A stretch of 64,000 nucleotides of DNA from Bimastos eiseni. Its lineage: Eukaryota; Annelida; Clitellata; Crassiclitellata; Lumbricidae. Made by a program: the position numbers and the translations under genes. The DNA lies in contig OY365818.1 in the NCBI GenBank assembly GCA_959347315.1, positions 1,625,964 through 1,689,963 on the forward strand. The letters run 5' to 3'. The notes beneath the pieces are model-generated. The model did not search any database. It was not told the DNA's origin and worked only from the letters and a program-made list of their open reading frames with translations. Positions 22,790 through 35,779 of the stretch are shown in pieces; position 1 is the first letter of the stretch, and every line of letters starts with the position of its first letter.

Positions 22790-23810
22790 TGTATGTCTGC
22801 CTGGGAATGCGCACGTGGGCAACCTCTGCTATTGCGCGTACGTTATGCGTGCCACGGTATGGACAGCCGATGGCGCAATAATTAGATAATCATGTCGATT
22901 GTTCGATAGCAGAGGGGAAGCGAGGGTGACTATCGACCTAGCGACGGTCGAAAGTCAAGAGGGTTTCTAACTGCCTGAAGGCGAGTCGCAATCGACTGCA
23001 CTTGATATAACCACCACCTCGACCCCTTCACCCAGGCTCCTTCGCTGCCGCCTCGTCGCCTCTGGTCAACAGCCGGCGAGTGACCGGATCAAGATGACGA
23101 CGTTAGAGATATCGAATGGTCGTTGATTACACGAAATGAGTCTCATCCGAAACCGGTTTCAGTTCTGGTTAGTCTCGGTGGATGGTTCTGTGTAAATACA
23201 ATGGCGGTTAGGTTCTACCTACTGACACCGACGAAGGGACACTGACTGACATTGTCAGACTGACTGATGAGCGGACTGGTATATTGACAGATTGACAGAC
23301 TGACAGCGAGAGACAGGCTAAAAAGACTGATAGACTGACGCACTAGACTGACAAGGAGACAGACAGTCTGTCAGTCTTTCAGTTTGACAAAGTGGCAAAC
23401 TGAAAAATTTATTTCTGATATGTTCAGCCAGCTGTGTGCGTCGTGTCTGTAGTAAAAACCAACCAGATTTGAAAGTCGAAAAGGTTTTATGCAGTTGGTG
23501 GTTCATAGGCTAGCTATAAAACATGCTAAGATCAGTGGTTCATAGCCGTCGTGTTTCGTCGTCCGCTGAGTTTGGGACTCGTTTTATTGTTTTAGACTCT
23601 TCTAGACTCGATGTCGATCAATCAGTAAGTATTCTTGGACCGCCACCTTCTTGCCACGAATTGCACGGATTGCCTGACCGCGAGAGGACGAATTGTCAAT
23701 CTTACTAGCGCTAAATTGCCAATTGTCGTAATTCGTGTAGTACTCGCCATTTACACGGGCGACTCATTAAATGCATCTGGATATCGCGTGCTTAGAAAAT
23801 CGTCTCAGCT
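22790..23810. other. Spacer without a supported gene
   Basis: A GACTGACA-rich run lies at 23225-23380. No coding or RNA signal is convincing. Confidence 0.4.
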
Positions 23811-23814
23811 GCAG

Positions 23815-24055
23815 GTGATCTCTCTATGTCTCTCTGTGTGTCTGTCTCTGTCTCTGTCTCTCTGTGTGTCTCTATCTGTCTCTTTCTTTGTCTCACCTTC
23901 TTTGTCTCTTTCTCTCTTTCTGTTTCTGTCTCTCTCTATCTCTCGTTCTGTTTCTGTCTCTCTGTCTCTCTCTTTCTCTCTTTCTCTTTCTGTCTCTCTG
24001 TCCATCTTTCTCTTCTCTCTGTCTCTCCCCATCTGTCTCTCCGTCTTTTTCTTTC
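23815..24055 (+). repeat. CTGT/CTCT/CTTT microsatellite
   Basis: Pyrimidine-rich tetranucleotides. The Ser/Leu frames here are artefacts. Confidence 0.9.
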
Positions 24056-24299
24056 TCTTAACCTTGACCCACCTGCAGTGGAACCTCAACAGTCAACATA
24101 CATAGGGGTAGAGGCACGGAGACAAAGAGAGAGACATATGCAGAGGCATCGACTGACAAACGAATTGAACAGGAAACAGGGCACCCATGGAGAGGAAATA
24201 GATGGATATAGAGCCATTTAGAGAGAGACAGCTACATAGACAGCTCGGCAGACATACAACTTAACAAAAAACGAGACAAAATGCATACAGGCAGATATG

Positions 24300-24365
24300 C
24301 AAATTTACAGACTGACAGCAAGACAGACAGACGGACAAGCAGACAGACAGACAGACAGACAGACA
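24300..24365 (+). repeat. (AGAC)n microsatellite
   Basis: Short AGAC array. Confidence 0.85.
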
Positions 24366-24489
24366 TTTGTCAGTATGACGCAGCTGCTCCAGCGCGTGAA
24401 TGAGTCTGTCTTGAAACTGGATTGAAATATTCTTTAGATTTCATCGTTTATTCAGACTATGTTTTGTAATCAAGTAGCACTCAGCACTT

Positions 24490-24560
24490 ACACATGGGCG
24501 CTTCTGAGCAGATTTCTTGAAGAGGCGCTATATTAAGTTTCTTTGATTGATTGAATCAAA
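24490..24560 (+). mobile_element. SINE 3' end with GGCGCTATATTAAG tail
   Basis: ATGGGCGCTTCTGAGCAGATTTCTTGAAGAGGCGCTATAT followed by TTGATTGATTGA. Only the 3' end is recognisable. Confidence 0.55.
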
Positions 24561-24564
24561 CTGC

Positions 24565-25650
24565 GATTTGTCAGGTTGAAAATGCACTAAAATTACTTAT
24601 ATTATTATTACATTGCAGCCTGAGATACTAAAATTATTTTTGTTATTAAGCGACGCAGACTGCCACTAGGACTCGCGACTCTTACCATCAAAACGCTCAC
24701 GTGACTTCCCCATTGTCATAGCAACAGAAAATGACCAGTTTTATGCCAGCGATCATCGTCGTGTACTTCCTGCTGTATTTGACCGCTTAAATACTCCGTT
24801 GATCTACCTGTGAGATAGCTGTAAAAATGGCCAGGGAGTCGCTTGCTAGGGAATTAGTCTAAACCACGGAGGATGCACTATTTTCTGCTGCTTCCACAGA
24901 GAATAATTCCACTGTAATGTGTTTAATTAATCGCTTCTATAGCGCTGATTCTAAAAACACGAGGCACCAAAAATGAATCCGTGATCAAGTCAATATATTT
25001 AGAATTTCAGTCCATTAGGATCGATAAGTCATTAACAAAATGTCATTAACAAAATGTCATTAACAAAATGTAGGCTAATGTTAAGTCGCATGTCTTTCTC
25101 GTAATGGCTCGCTTACTCGCAGACCAAGTTGTCTTTGAAGTGGGCAGTTTTGATTAAACGACACTCTATGATATTAACAAATATTAACAAGGCGTTGCCC
25201 TTCTCCTTTAACCAAGCTTGAGACTGGCAATATCAAAGGTGAAAGCAAGCAGTAGAGTTAGTTCAGCTTCTTTAGCTGTGGAGTCCAACTATCTCATCAT
25301 GGTCTTGTGATGAAGCATTGAACGGCAAGAGCTCACCAATCATAAAAAGTAAGCAAATGCATGATGCATCAATGTAGTATTATTACTACGCATTTGTTTA
25401 GCGCCACCATCTGCTCTTACCATTCGGATCACCTGTCGCACGTGGTCGACTTCAAGGAAGAAAAGGTAAAATCAGAGGATCACTTACTGAAAAAAAGTTT
25501 AATTGTTCAAATGCAACTGTTATTGTTCGCTTCGTCTTTGATTTCTTCGCTACGTTTATAATGTTTGGACTCAGCTGAGTAATTACAGAAGACATGAAAT
25601 ATTCACCAACTCTAATTTAACACCAAAATACATACCTTTACTCGCATATA
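24565..25650. other. Spacer without a supported gene
   Basis: Contains an X-box-like ATTGTCATAGCAAC near 24713, next to CTCACGTGAC near 24697, and an inverted SINE end (TCGCTTCTATAGCGCTGATT, 24931). No ORF carries family features. Confidence 0.35.
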
Positions 25651-25759
25651 TATATATATATGTGCTTATGTATATTATATACGTATATATATATATATTT
25701 AATTTGCGTATAGTCTATAACAACAACATTATATGTAGGTTTACGCTTACAGCATCAAA

Positions 25760-26560
25760 CGAAGACAGACAATCAGACAAAAAGACAGACAGGTATACTG
25801 ACCGACCGACCGACCGACAGACCGACAGACCGACCGACCGACCGACCGACCGACCTACTGACTGACCGACCGACCGACCTACTGACTGACCGACCTACTG
25901 ACTGACCGACCGACCAACCGACCGACCGACCGACCGACCTACTGACTGACCGACCGACCGACCTACTGACTGACCGACCTACTGACTGACCGACCGACCG
26001 ACCTACTGACTGACCGACCTACTGACTGACCGACCTACTGACCGACCGACCGACCGACCTACTGACTGACCGACCGACCGACCTACTGACTGACCGACCT
26101 ACTGACTGACCGACCGACCGACCGACCGACCTACTGACTGACCGACCGACCGACCGACCGACCGACCGACCGACCGACCGACCTACCTACTGACTGACCG
26201 ACCTACTGACTGACCGACCGACCGACCGACCGACCGACCTACTGACTGACCGACCTACTGACTGACCGACCGACCGACCGACCGACCTACTGACTGACCG
26301 ACCGACCGACCTACTGACTGACCGACCTACTGACTGACCGACCGACCGACCGACTGACCGACCTACTGACTGACCGACCGACCGACCGACCGACCTACTG
26401 ACTGACCGACCTACTGACTGACCGACCTACTGACTGACCGACCTACTGACTGACCGACCGACCGACCGACCGACCTACTGACTGACCGACCTACTGACTG
26501 ACTGACTGACTGACTGACTGACTGACTGACTGACTGACTGACTGACTGACTGATTAACTG
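25760..26560 (+). repeat. ACCG/CTACTGACTGA higher-order tetranucleotide array
   Basis: About 800 bp built from GACC, TACT and GACT tetramers. The block CTACTGACTGACCGAC recurs with varying numbers of CGAC units, giving a higher-order pattern. It ends in pure (GACT)n at 26490-26550. Confidence 0.95.
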
Positions 26561-26624
26561 AAATCAGCAAAACTAGTCATCCGTAATTGTCGAAATTCAG
26601 AGGGATCACGAGTACCCCATTGTT

Positions 26625-26830
26625 ATTGTTATTCTTATCATCATCAGCAGCAACATCATCATCATCGTCATCGTCATTGTCATCGTCGTCGTCATCGTCA
26701 TCGTCATCATCATCGTCACCGTCATCGTCAGCGTCATCGTCGTCGTCGTCGTCATCGTCATCATCATCATCATCGTCAGCGTCATTGCCATCGTAGTCGT
26801 TGTCGTCATCGCCACCATCATCATAATTAT
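26625..26830 (+). repeat. CAT/CGT trinucleotide microsatellite
   Basis: Compound triplet array. The poly-Asp, poly-Ser and Met/Thr frames are artefacts. Confidence 0.95.
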
Positions 26831-26839
26831 CTCCATTAG

Positions 26840-27440
26840 TTACCATTAGTTAATGAATGACTCAACTAATTACTTGTCTAATCAATTAATAGCTTCTATA
26901 TCGCCGAATTCTAATGCACCATTCATCTACCAAGCAATAGGCAAGTGCAAGACAGACCATAAAGCATGATGTCAAGTCAGATTCTCGTCGAAGTCTCGAC
27001 GGGGCGAGATCTTCCGCAGATCCCCGGATGAGGAAGTGATAAAACGGGCAGCAATTGATCCGGACGGTCAACACTAGCTTATGGGGGGTTGATTAATAAC
27101 GAGTGGGAAAGGATTTAGACGTCCCATCCCACGGGCTCAGACCGTTCTCGACCGAGCCCGTCAATAGGACGGACTTGTCGCCGGGTCTGTCGACTGCCCC
27201 CAACTGCTGGGCGCTCCCGGTCTTAGACTAAGTGACCGTATACGGCGGAGTTTCTAAGCCGATATGTAAATCGTGCTGGGATCGATAGCTTTTATGGGCA
27301 GGCTGATTGAAGCCGTGGAATGATTTCTGCGCCGATCGAAAACTATCGACGGGCGCGCAATCCTTTTGAATGCCGGAACAATTGACTTGTATGGACGCAC
27401 CGGTGACGCCTGGGGCGAGGAATGGAGACCGCTGTGCGGT
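26840..27440. other. Spacer with an inverted SINE end
   Basis: AATAGCTTCTATATCGCCGAATTC (26889) is a reverse-oriented SINE tail. Nothing else is recognisable. Confidence 0.35.
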
Positions 27441-27795
27441 GCTTGGAATGTTGGCTGGTGTGACGAGACACTAATTTGGACGCATAGGCTGTTGGTGTTT
27501 GGACGAGACACTAATTTGGGCACTTAGGCTGTTGGTGTTTGGACGAGGAAATGTTTATGACACTTTACAGTTTGTATTTGGAACATAAATTAGCAGGATC
27601 ACTTAGGCAGGTTGTATATCAGAAACTAGTTTGATCACTTGGACAGTTTGTGTTTGAACCAGACACTAGTTTGGCCTTTTAGACAGTCTAGGTTTGGATT
27701 ATACACTATATTGGTCGCTCAGGCAGTTTGTGAATGGAATAGACATTAATTTGGCCACTTGGGCAGTTTGTTTGAACCATACACCAGTATTGTGT
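27440..27795 (+). repeat. Minisatellite, unit about 40-48 bp
   Basis: About eight diverged units of the form CACTTAGGCTGTTGGTGTTTGGACGAGACACTAATTTGG. The first two or three are nearly identical; later ones drift (GGCAGTTTGTGTTTGAACCAGACACTAGTTTGG). Confidence 0.8.
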
Positions 27796-27799
27796 CTTG

Positions 27800-28380
27800 G
27801 GAAGTCAATGTTGAATGACGTTGTGCCACAACTCAGATGATTAACGTCTTCCTTATGTTTCATCGATGCTCCGGACTTTTTTGCGACTCTAATAAACAAT
27901 CGACTCCAAATTAATTGCATTGCTTTGGTCGAGAAAGGTGAGCCATTTCTGTGAGCATTAAATCGAAATAAAATGAGAGATCCCAACAGATTTTTATGGG
28001 TATGGTCATAAAAATTAACACCGCTCTCAAACAACCTGCCATCGTAACAGTAATCGCGAGATTTTTTTATTGCAATCCCCTCTCTCACAAAAAAAACTGT
28101 GTCGGTGCGCTTGGTTAAAATAAATCGACAAACCGATAAATTTAGGATCAAGGTCAAGATCCACTGTGAGTAGTCAGACAGGCAGGGACGCAGACACGCA
28201 GAGAGACACGCAGAGTGTTTGGCAAGGAGGCAGACGGTTACGATGGGTGGTGGGTAAGAACTGTGGAGTCGAGAGGTGCACAATGCGAGGATGAGACTTC
28301 AGGATTGGATCTGTGTGGAGAAGGAGTCTTTCCGGTTGTGAGTGACATAACTCAGCAGATGTGGTACGAGTGAGTTGCAG
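27800..28380. other. Spacer without a supported gene
   Basis: The - strand frame 28283-27699 is open over 194 codons but shows no family motif and crosses the minisatellite, so I do not call it. Confidence 0.35.
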
Positions 28381-29120
28381 AGTTCTGGCGAGCCCAATCT
28401 TCTTGATCCCAACTTTTGTCATAACAATCAGTCTATCCTAGATCCATCCTATCTTTCAAAGACCCTAGAACGTCCTATATCTCCCAAGTTTCTTCCCTAT
28501 CTCGAGCACTCTTCCTCTCCTTCCCTGCAAACCAATCTGGCTTTAAGGCTCACCATTGAAACTGCTGCCCTCCTGTTGATCAAGACATCCTGAAGTCTAT
28601 TCTTCTCTCGATATATCTTAACTCACACTTTTATATCTTTGCGGTGTTCTTTCCAACATATTCGACATGGTTGACCCAGATATCCTTCTCTAATAATTAA
28701 GAATGAGCTTAGTGATGTCATATAAATGACAGCAATGGTCTTTGACGTCTGATCATGTTGTTGACTCAGTTGTGAATTTCTTTTACCTGTCCTTACCCTC
28801 TTGGTATCATTCTTTGATCTCACCGTTTGTCTTTGACTCCCATTATCTACAACACTACTCGGCATATTCACATTTATATGAGTTTTAAAATTGTTGTTTC
28901 TTTATTTTTTTGTTTTTAAAGGCACATATAAATTCTTATAAAGCGTTTCGAGACCTCTGATACAGCCCTAATGACCTCTCCCTGTGTTGGTCCCGTTTCA
29001 TAGAAATCTGAACCAGCCCAAATGATTATTACTAGAGTCTTCAACGCCTATTTGGTTCCCGATAAACTGTGTATTCCCCAAGGCTCCATTATCGGACCTG
29101 TCACATTAAGATCATGCGGC
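28380..29120 (+). mobile_element. Decayed LINE reverse-transcriptase fragments
   Basis: Recognisable pieces of a CR1/L2-type RT are LSKTLERPISPKFLPYLEHS (about 28460), then ETAALLLIKTS (about 28557), and LCIPQGSIIGP (about 29070). They are separated by non-matching sequence and frameshifts. Non-functional. Confidence 0.6.
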
Positions 29121-30180
29121 AGCCAGACACCAACATCAGCAGCGTGCATTTACGCTAAACTGCCCAGTCTCTTTGTTGCTAGGTCTATCGATACGACAAC
29201 CACAGGCCTATCGAATAGGCCTGACACATGACGCGAAGTCATCGCAACGGGCTGTTGTTCCCGTTCAAGTCAACTTTGAATGGGTCGAGTAATTCCGAAT
29301 TCTTGTGTCGTTTGGACTGACGCCTTTCCACTAAAAACTGAATCGTTTTTTGGCCTCGACTTTCAACAGCGGTTAGATACGAAGTTCTATTCTCTGTCGC
29401 TCTTCTGTTGTGTTGAAGCTGGGACTAATATTGAAGGGTTATGAAGCCACAACGTGTCAGCCAATCAGTGATAGTCTTTTCTGATACACTGCGGGCGACG
29501 TCTGTGATCGGCCATGCAGCGAAAAAGGTGTCGTCCGGGTACTCGACAGGTTAACATTGAGCGTATAATCGCCCACAAGTTCATATAAGTTTATGCTACT
29601 CCGGTCAAAAAAATCTTCTTTGAACACATATTATAAGTCATTTTATTTCGTTCACAAAAATAAACGCCGCTGTCGATTTGTTGTGCTAAAGTCCCGGATG
29701 TAGTAACAGACATAATCTAGGTCACTGACCCAGTTTTCGTCGGCTTCATATCCCTTCCATATTAATCCAAAGTTTTTCCGTTGCATTACGCTGTTGAGTA
29801 CAATAACATACTGTATTGCCGCTGGGTTGATCTTGGACTGGATGATGGAGGGGTGACTACAAGAGGATTAAGGAGGAGGCCCAGAACAGAGAGAAATGGC
29901 GATATTGGACACACGAACCTGCCGAAAGGCAGAAAACTGAAGAAGAGGATGCATTAAATTCTGTTGCTTTGTATCGCGAGGCTCTTTGCAGAGCTCGTAG
30001 CCCTGCATTAACTGATTCTGTACGTAGGAATGCACGTCCATGCATTCATAAAACGTGCATACATTATCATTAATTAATAGGTCTAGTCGTTGATTCGTTG
30101 TACCAAACTTAACGTTGACGTGCGGCTGATTTTGTTCCAGTTTCCAACCAGATCTGTCTTTAAGACAGTCCTTCTTCCGC
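29120..30180. other. Spacer without a supported gene
   Basis: No gene, RNA or repeat is supported. Confidence 0.35.
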
Positions 30181-30189
30181 TCTCTGTCT

Positions 30190-30395
30190 TTCCACCCGTC
30201 TCTCTCTCTCTCTCTCTGGCTGTCTTACTGTCTACCTCTCTGTATGTCTCTCTGCCTGACTGTTTGTTTAGCTGTGTCTCTGTCTGTCTCTATTTTTCTC
30301 TGTCTCTGTTTTTGTCTGTTGTTACTCTGACTCTCTTTGTCTCTGTCTCTGTATTTCTGTCTGACTCTCTGCCTGTCTGTCTGTCTGTCTATAGA
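30190..30395 (+). repeat. CTGT/CTCT microsatellite
   Basis: Pyrimidine tetranucleotides. Confidence 0.9.
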
Positions 30396-30574
30396 AACTT
30401 GGCACTCGTTTCCATAGAAACCGTCATCCGACACACCGTTTCATTTACCTATATAATACAAAATCGTTCATATCGCTTGATTGAAAACCATTGTTCATTT
30501 CGAAGGATTTCTTGTTGGCACGAACGTGTTTGTCAAAGTAATATTTATGGCATTTTTAGGAAAGTAATTTCCTG

Positions 30575-31000
30575 TGACATTTAGAATGGGCGCTATATAA
30601 TAATTAATGTGACCGGCTGGGAGAAAGGGTACCATTTGCGGGATTGCTGATTACGGTGATAATTTAATTTTTACGAGGAAAATGACTTTTTATAGGAAAG
30701 CGTATTGCTTTTTTGGACTCTTACTGATATTGGACAAGCCAGCAATGACATCAGATTTAATTGCTTAGTCTATTCTACTATTTTATTACCAGAAATAAAA
30801 TAATTAAATGTTAGGCAAAAGGTATTGTACGTGTAAGTGGGTAGCCTATGCCACAACTATGTAATATTTTCTTACCTAGGCATACTCAAGGCAGCGTTAA
30901 TCACATGTCCTTGTCCTTAGGATATTTCTTTTCCCACGGACCTTCTCACTGATCAGGTTTTACTGGGAGAGGCGCTATAGAAATATGCAAATACGATTCA
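30575..31000. other. Two SINE-type tails in AT-rich sequence
   Basis: GGGCGCTATATAATAATTAATG at 30588 and GAGAGGCGCTATAGAAATATGC at 30968. Bodies are too decayed to place. Confidence 0.45.
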
Positions 31001-31840
31001 TCAAGAGGATTTCAAGCAGTTAACGGTTATTCGCTTTGCGTTAGGACCTCTGCTAGTTAACATGCAAAGCACAAGAGAAATTTTAGTAGAACAGCTAACC
31101 TGTGCGTATAATTAGGTCTACACGGGTTTTGGAGCCAGTGCACAGTGCAAACAAGAAATTAGCGTGCGGATACAATTTTTATACGAAACTACACAAGTTC
31201 ACTCTCTCCTAACTGGCTGCGACCTACCTAACTCCAGAAACCTTGGTTCTTAGGCTGATACGTTTCCTTATTTATCTTCAAACAAGGAACATTTTTTAGG
31301 TTAGATATGATCTTAATTTAACTAGCACCGCATTGAGTTCGGACCTGCGCACAAAAGTGTGAATCGTTTTTATAACATGTCGCATACAAAACATTTATTG
31401 CGCAAACCAGAGAGACACACTATCTCCCATAAAATTGAGGGACTATAGGAATTCAGCCTCTTCTTTAAAGCAGTGGCTTTCTATATTCATTCAAATTAAC
31501 GAACAGGTCAAACAGGACGTAATTTCTAATCTGCAGCACCAAAAATAACATCATTGATCCATCCACACTCACGGAGGCTGTCTCTCAATTAATACATCAA
31601 CAACGCTGTCACGAGAATGACGGAATATTTCGCCAGAGGACTCCCTTCCTATCGAAGCTCGGATCCTAATTCCGTTCACGCACGACTGCTCAAGGACTGG
31701 TCACATCAGGCGACCACGAAGGAAAGCCCTGAACCTCCCCTGGGACCTGAAGAAAATCGTCAACCCATAGGGACGGAAGTCGGCGAATCGCTTCGATGCA
31801 TGCTTGTTCCACGGAGATAGTCCTGCTCCTCAACTGCTTC
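31001..31840. other. Spacer without a supported gene
   Basis: No family motif is seen. The + frame at 31617-31820 leads into the SINE at 31845. Confidence 0.35.
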
Positions 31841-31844
31841 TTTT

Positions 31845-31945
31845 TGCGCACTGACGACGCTCATGAATAAGCCGGTGCCCCGCTTTTGGCGCTAGAGTGT
31901 CGCCTTAAAAGTTCGGAGTTTGCGATTACGATTACAAGTGATGTC
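31845..31945 (+). mobile_element. L2-tailed short element
   Basis: CTCATGAATAAGCCGGTGCC…GGCGCTAGAGTG…GATTACGATTACAAG repeats the 3' end of the LINE at 10535-10620. Related tails are at 40470-40555 and 55890-55965. Confidence 0.6.
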
Positions 31946-31949
31946 GTTC

Positions 31950-33040
31950 TGTCTGGATGTTTGGGTGTTTCTTGAACTCTGCTAATGCAAGTGCCTCCAG
32001 TGTTGCAAAGCCACTTCTCAAAGTGAGTAGGCCGGCATACATGCAACTATAGTTACTGGTAAGGAAACAGCAAATTCTTACCTACAAGTTGTTACTTTGA
32101 AGAAAAAAAATAAGCCACTAACACATTGCGGTAAAAAATATTTAGTTACTTCAAGTGCGAATGTTGGATTCCCGAACTGTCGGCTCAATTCATGAAGAAA
32201 TTATATTTAGAAATCAACGTATAGAGGAAATGAGCTCGCACTCCGTCATTCTCCTCCACGATTTAAGATTTACGTGCCTTATAAAATACGGATATCTTGT
32301 ATCTAGATAGGAGCACAAACCGACGTCCGCCAACGCGACCGGTGTAACTGGCGCCCACAAATTCCAGTCCAATGCCTTCTGTGAGGACATCCGTCACCTC
32401 CCGTCTAACCAAAGATGGCCGACGTTCCCTCTCAGAACAATGAAGCGTCTCATTATCGACCACAGACGTTATTTCGTTCGTTCGAAGGATGCCATCTGGA
32501 CGGCGAGATCTCGTTTCATGCTCTCGCGAGATCTGAGGATTTATACGAGATCAAGTCTCGGGGATATGCCATCGCAACGGAGTTGGGCCTCCCCTCGATT
32601 TGAACCTCCCCATTCGTTGTAAGGCGGTTATTAATCATGATGTAGTCGATAGATGCACATGGGATTTAGAAGTGATTAAAAAAACTGACCACGTATCCTG
32701 CTCTGGACCAATTGGCGTATTTGAATATTGATATGAAGTCCGATAGACAATATTCTCATATCTGCGTGATCTTTAATTTACTAGGGAATCTGCTTATAAT
32801 ATTATGTCGATATATTATATAATCTCTGTCAATATCTTTAAATGAAGCATCTTTATCGTCGGAATTGGACAGAGCGTTATCTGGGTGGAGTGATATATAC
32901 GTCCGATGAATGAACGAATGAATGAATGAACGAATGAATGAATTAATTGGTGTGAGCTTCACGGGTATGTACCTTGTAACAAGTAAGTCGTTGGTTGTAA
33001 AGGATGACGCCCGATCTTTTGGCATTATCTCTGTTATAGT
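31950..33040. other. Spacer without a supported gene
   Basis: A GAAT run at 32905-32945. The + frames near 32415-32620 have no recognisable domain. Confidence 0.35.
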
Positions 33041-33049
33041 CATAGGTTT

Positions 33050-33366
33050 GCTATGATCATTATTATCGTCTTTAATTATATCTTCGTTGTCATTATCAGT
33101 TTGAACTTTGTTAGCTATGTCGTTATCACAATCATTATCACTGTAATTGTCATTATAAATTTTATTATTGTTATTATTATTTTCATTAAAGTTATTATAA
33201 TTATTATTATCCCTATTCTTATAACTACTGTTGTTATTATTAATATCATTTTTATCATTGCTATTTCTATTACTATTACTATTATTGCTATTGTTATAAT
33301 TATCATCATCATCATCGTCATCGTCATTTGTCATCGTCATCATCATCGTCGTCGCCGTCACGTCAC

Positions 33367-33397
<31 letters not shown>

Positions 33398-33490
33398 ATC
33401 ATCGTCGTCATCATCATCGTCGTCGTCATCATCGTCGTCGTCATCATCATCATCATAATCAACATCATCATTACTATTACTATTCTAATT
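33050..33490 (+). repeat. ATT then CAT/CGT trinucleotide region
   Basis: 33120-33300 is ATT-rich and 33300-33460 is a CAT/CGT array. The Ile- and His-rich frames are artefacts. Confidence 0.9.
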
Positions 33491-33539
33491 ACACATCAAC
33501 AACTAACAAAGCTTCACTCGATGGCGCCTAGCAATTGCG

Positions 33540-33890
33540 ACTGAATCACTCATCTAACTTCCCTACTATTTTCTCACCCCTAACCCACTCTCTCCCCACC
33601 ACATGGCAGACGCTCCGACCAATCAACCACTTAAACTCATTTACTTTTAAACGTTCATTTGCCAGTGCAGTTGGTGACATTCTGAGCTGTGGCTGATGAA
33701 TATTAAAGTCGTCTTCCATTTAGTGATGGACAGGACGTGGAAAGCGGTGAATAACTCCAACTGTCCGACAGCTCCAACCACCTGTTCCAGGGCCATCCCA
33801 TGTATCTAGGTTGCCTGGCAACAGACCGATTCGGCGGGAACGCGCACAAACGAGGCAGAAGTAAGAGACGGACTGATAGGGAGAGTGAGG
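33540..33890. other. Short spacer
   Basis: No feature recognised. Confidence 0.35.
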
Positions 33891-34075
33891 GTGAGAGAGA
33901 GAGAGACAAGCAGACAGAAACAGAGAGGCAGACAAACAAAGACTGAGATGAACAGGTAGACAGAGACAGAGATAGAGTTAGACAGAGAGACAGAAACATA
34001 TAGTGAGACAGAGAGCAATATCAAACCGCCAGAGACACACAGACAGAGAGGCAGACAAAGAGAGACAGACGGACA
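33890..34075 (+). repeat. GAGA/CAGA microsatellite
   Basis: Purine-rich tetranucleotide run. Confidence 0.85.
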
Positions 34076-34079
34076 GTCA

Positions 34080-34440
34080 TTGAACACCTGTCAGCCATTT
34101 TCTCTGGCAGAATGACGTCTCAAACTACTTACCCTATAATTCCTATAATTCGTGTCTTGATCTCTCTTGGACATCACTGCGTGTGGCACAAACTTTGGAC
34201 TCATTTCGGCGAAATTACATTCTAAATGCAGAGCGTGTTTTCAATAACATAGACCTACCAAACAAAGAATTTGGCACAGGCTCGAAGGCAATAAAAAGAA
34301 AAACGGGAGAAAGATAGTTGGGGTTTGGCGAGCCGAGAATTTAATCGAAACCCAACGGGGCGTATAGGGGGGCGAGGAAGGATGTTTTCGAGATTTGAAA
34401 AGCGTTCTTCTCCATCTCATCGTTATGCTCCACGTTTTAT
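34080..34440. other. Spacer without a supported gene
   Basis: No feature recognised. Confidence 0.35.
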
Positions 34441-35180
34441 TTCTCTAAACCTCTGCACCTCCTCCTTCCACCATTCCTCCCGCTCTCTGTTCGCTTCCTC
34501 CATCCGCCTCCTTTTCCTCTTCTCTATGCTCGTCCTCTCCTCTACTTACTCTTCCTCCTCCTCCTCCTCTCCCTTCCTCTTCCTTCTTCCTCTCTTCCTC
34601 TTGACTTCCTCGTTCTGTCTACGATGTCTTCGTTGCCTATGTATCAATTATCCGCAATGAAAGCGTCGTCGTTCGTCCGTGGCCAAAACTCCGTCTGGTC
34701 CAACAGACCAACACAATTCACTCATCAGCCAGATCATCGGTCTCAATGGAACCGCAGGGCACACAGATGCTACCCATCATCATCATCGTTGTCGTCGTCG
34801 TCATCATCATCATCATCGTCATCGTCGTCGTCCTCATCATCATAAGTCGTAGTCAGACAGGAAGCCCCTACGAGTAGATATCTTGAAGGATCTATATTAA
34901 GCTCGAGTTGATTGATTGATTGATTGATTGCTGTTGTTGTCGCTCTTCTTCTTCATCATCATCATCATCATTATCATTATCGTCATCATCATCATCATCG
35001 TCTTCGTCGTCGTCGTCATCATCATCATCATCATCACTTAGCCTGGCAAGACTTTTAATTGGAAATCTTCTTATAAGCATATACACACGTACATATGTAT
35101 ACACGCGTAGTGTTGATGTATGTATATATATGTATACATGTATATACATGTATATATGTATACATGTATACATGTATGTC
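34440..35180 (+). repeat. CTC tract, CAT/CGT arrays, SINE tail and AT array
   Basis: CT-rich 34450-34610; CAT/CGT arrays at 34770-34845 and 34950-35035; a SINE 3' end CCTACGAGTAGATATCTTGAAGG with TTGATTGATTGATT tail at 34865-34930; and an ATGTATACAT-rich run at 35080-35180. Confidence 0.85.
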
Positions 35181-35580
35181 TAATTTTTAGTTGACGTTGC
35201 CCTGGAGTTGTGTGTCATGGATTCTTAGTATATTAACGCAAATAAACAAAACACGATTTGACGATATATTAATTAGATTATATTGCATTAGCTATAATGC
35301 CTTAAATCTTTACTCTTAATTAGTTAATTTCGCAGGGGTTTAACGACGTCGCTTGGCAACAATGGCCGTTGACGTCAATCTTTACTCCTCAGTTCAAGTA
35401 ACAGTTTTATAGTTTGATGAAGTGTTCGCAGCTAACGTTTCTGAGTTTTCTAAGGACTAGAAGGATGATGTACAACACAGCGATTAGTAATGAAATGATT
35501 AATTCCGAGGTATTTATGAAGGAGGAACTGAGTTGTTCCAGCGATAAACATTCAGCTTTGCAAGCCTTGTGCTTTCTGTT
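35180..35580. other. Spacer without a supported gene
   Basis: Contains TTTAACGACGTCGC and GTTGACGTCAATC (CRE-like, 35368). No coding signal. Confidence 0.35.
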
Positions 35581-35779
35581 TGTCAGACTCTCCGATTTAT
35601 TCCTTTTCTCACTCCTTCCTTATTTTTCTCCATTTTTCTTCACTTTATTTATTTTCATCCATTCATCGATCCTCCCCTTCTTCCTTCTTTCTTTCCTCCC
35701 TTCCTCCCTCCCTTCCATACTTCGTTCCATCCTTTCTTCCTTCTTATTTCCTGTTATCCATCCCTCCGTCCTCCTTAAT

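Noticed and set aside
22235..22822. 195-codon His/Ile/Ser-rich frame on the - strand
   Set aside because: GGAT/GAAT/AGAT microsatellite translation.
25760..26560. CRISPR-like direct repeats
   Set aside because: No constant repeat with unique spacers; it is a tetranucleotide array in an animal genome.
27699..28283. 194-codon - strand frame
   Set aside because: It crosses a minisatellite and has no recognisable motif or splice support.
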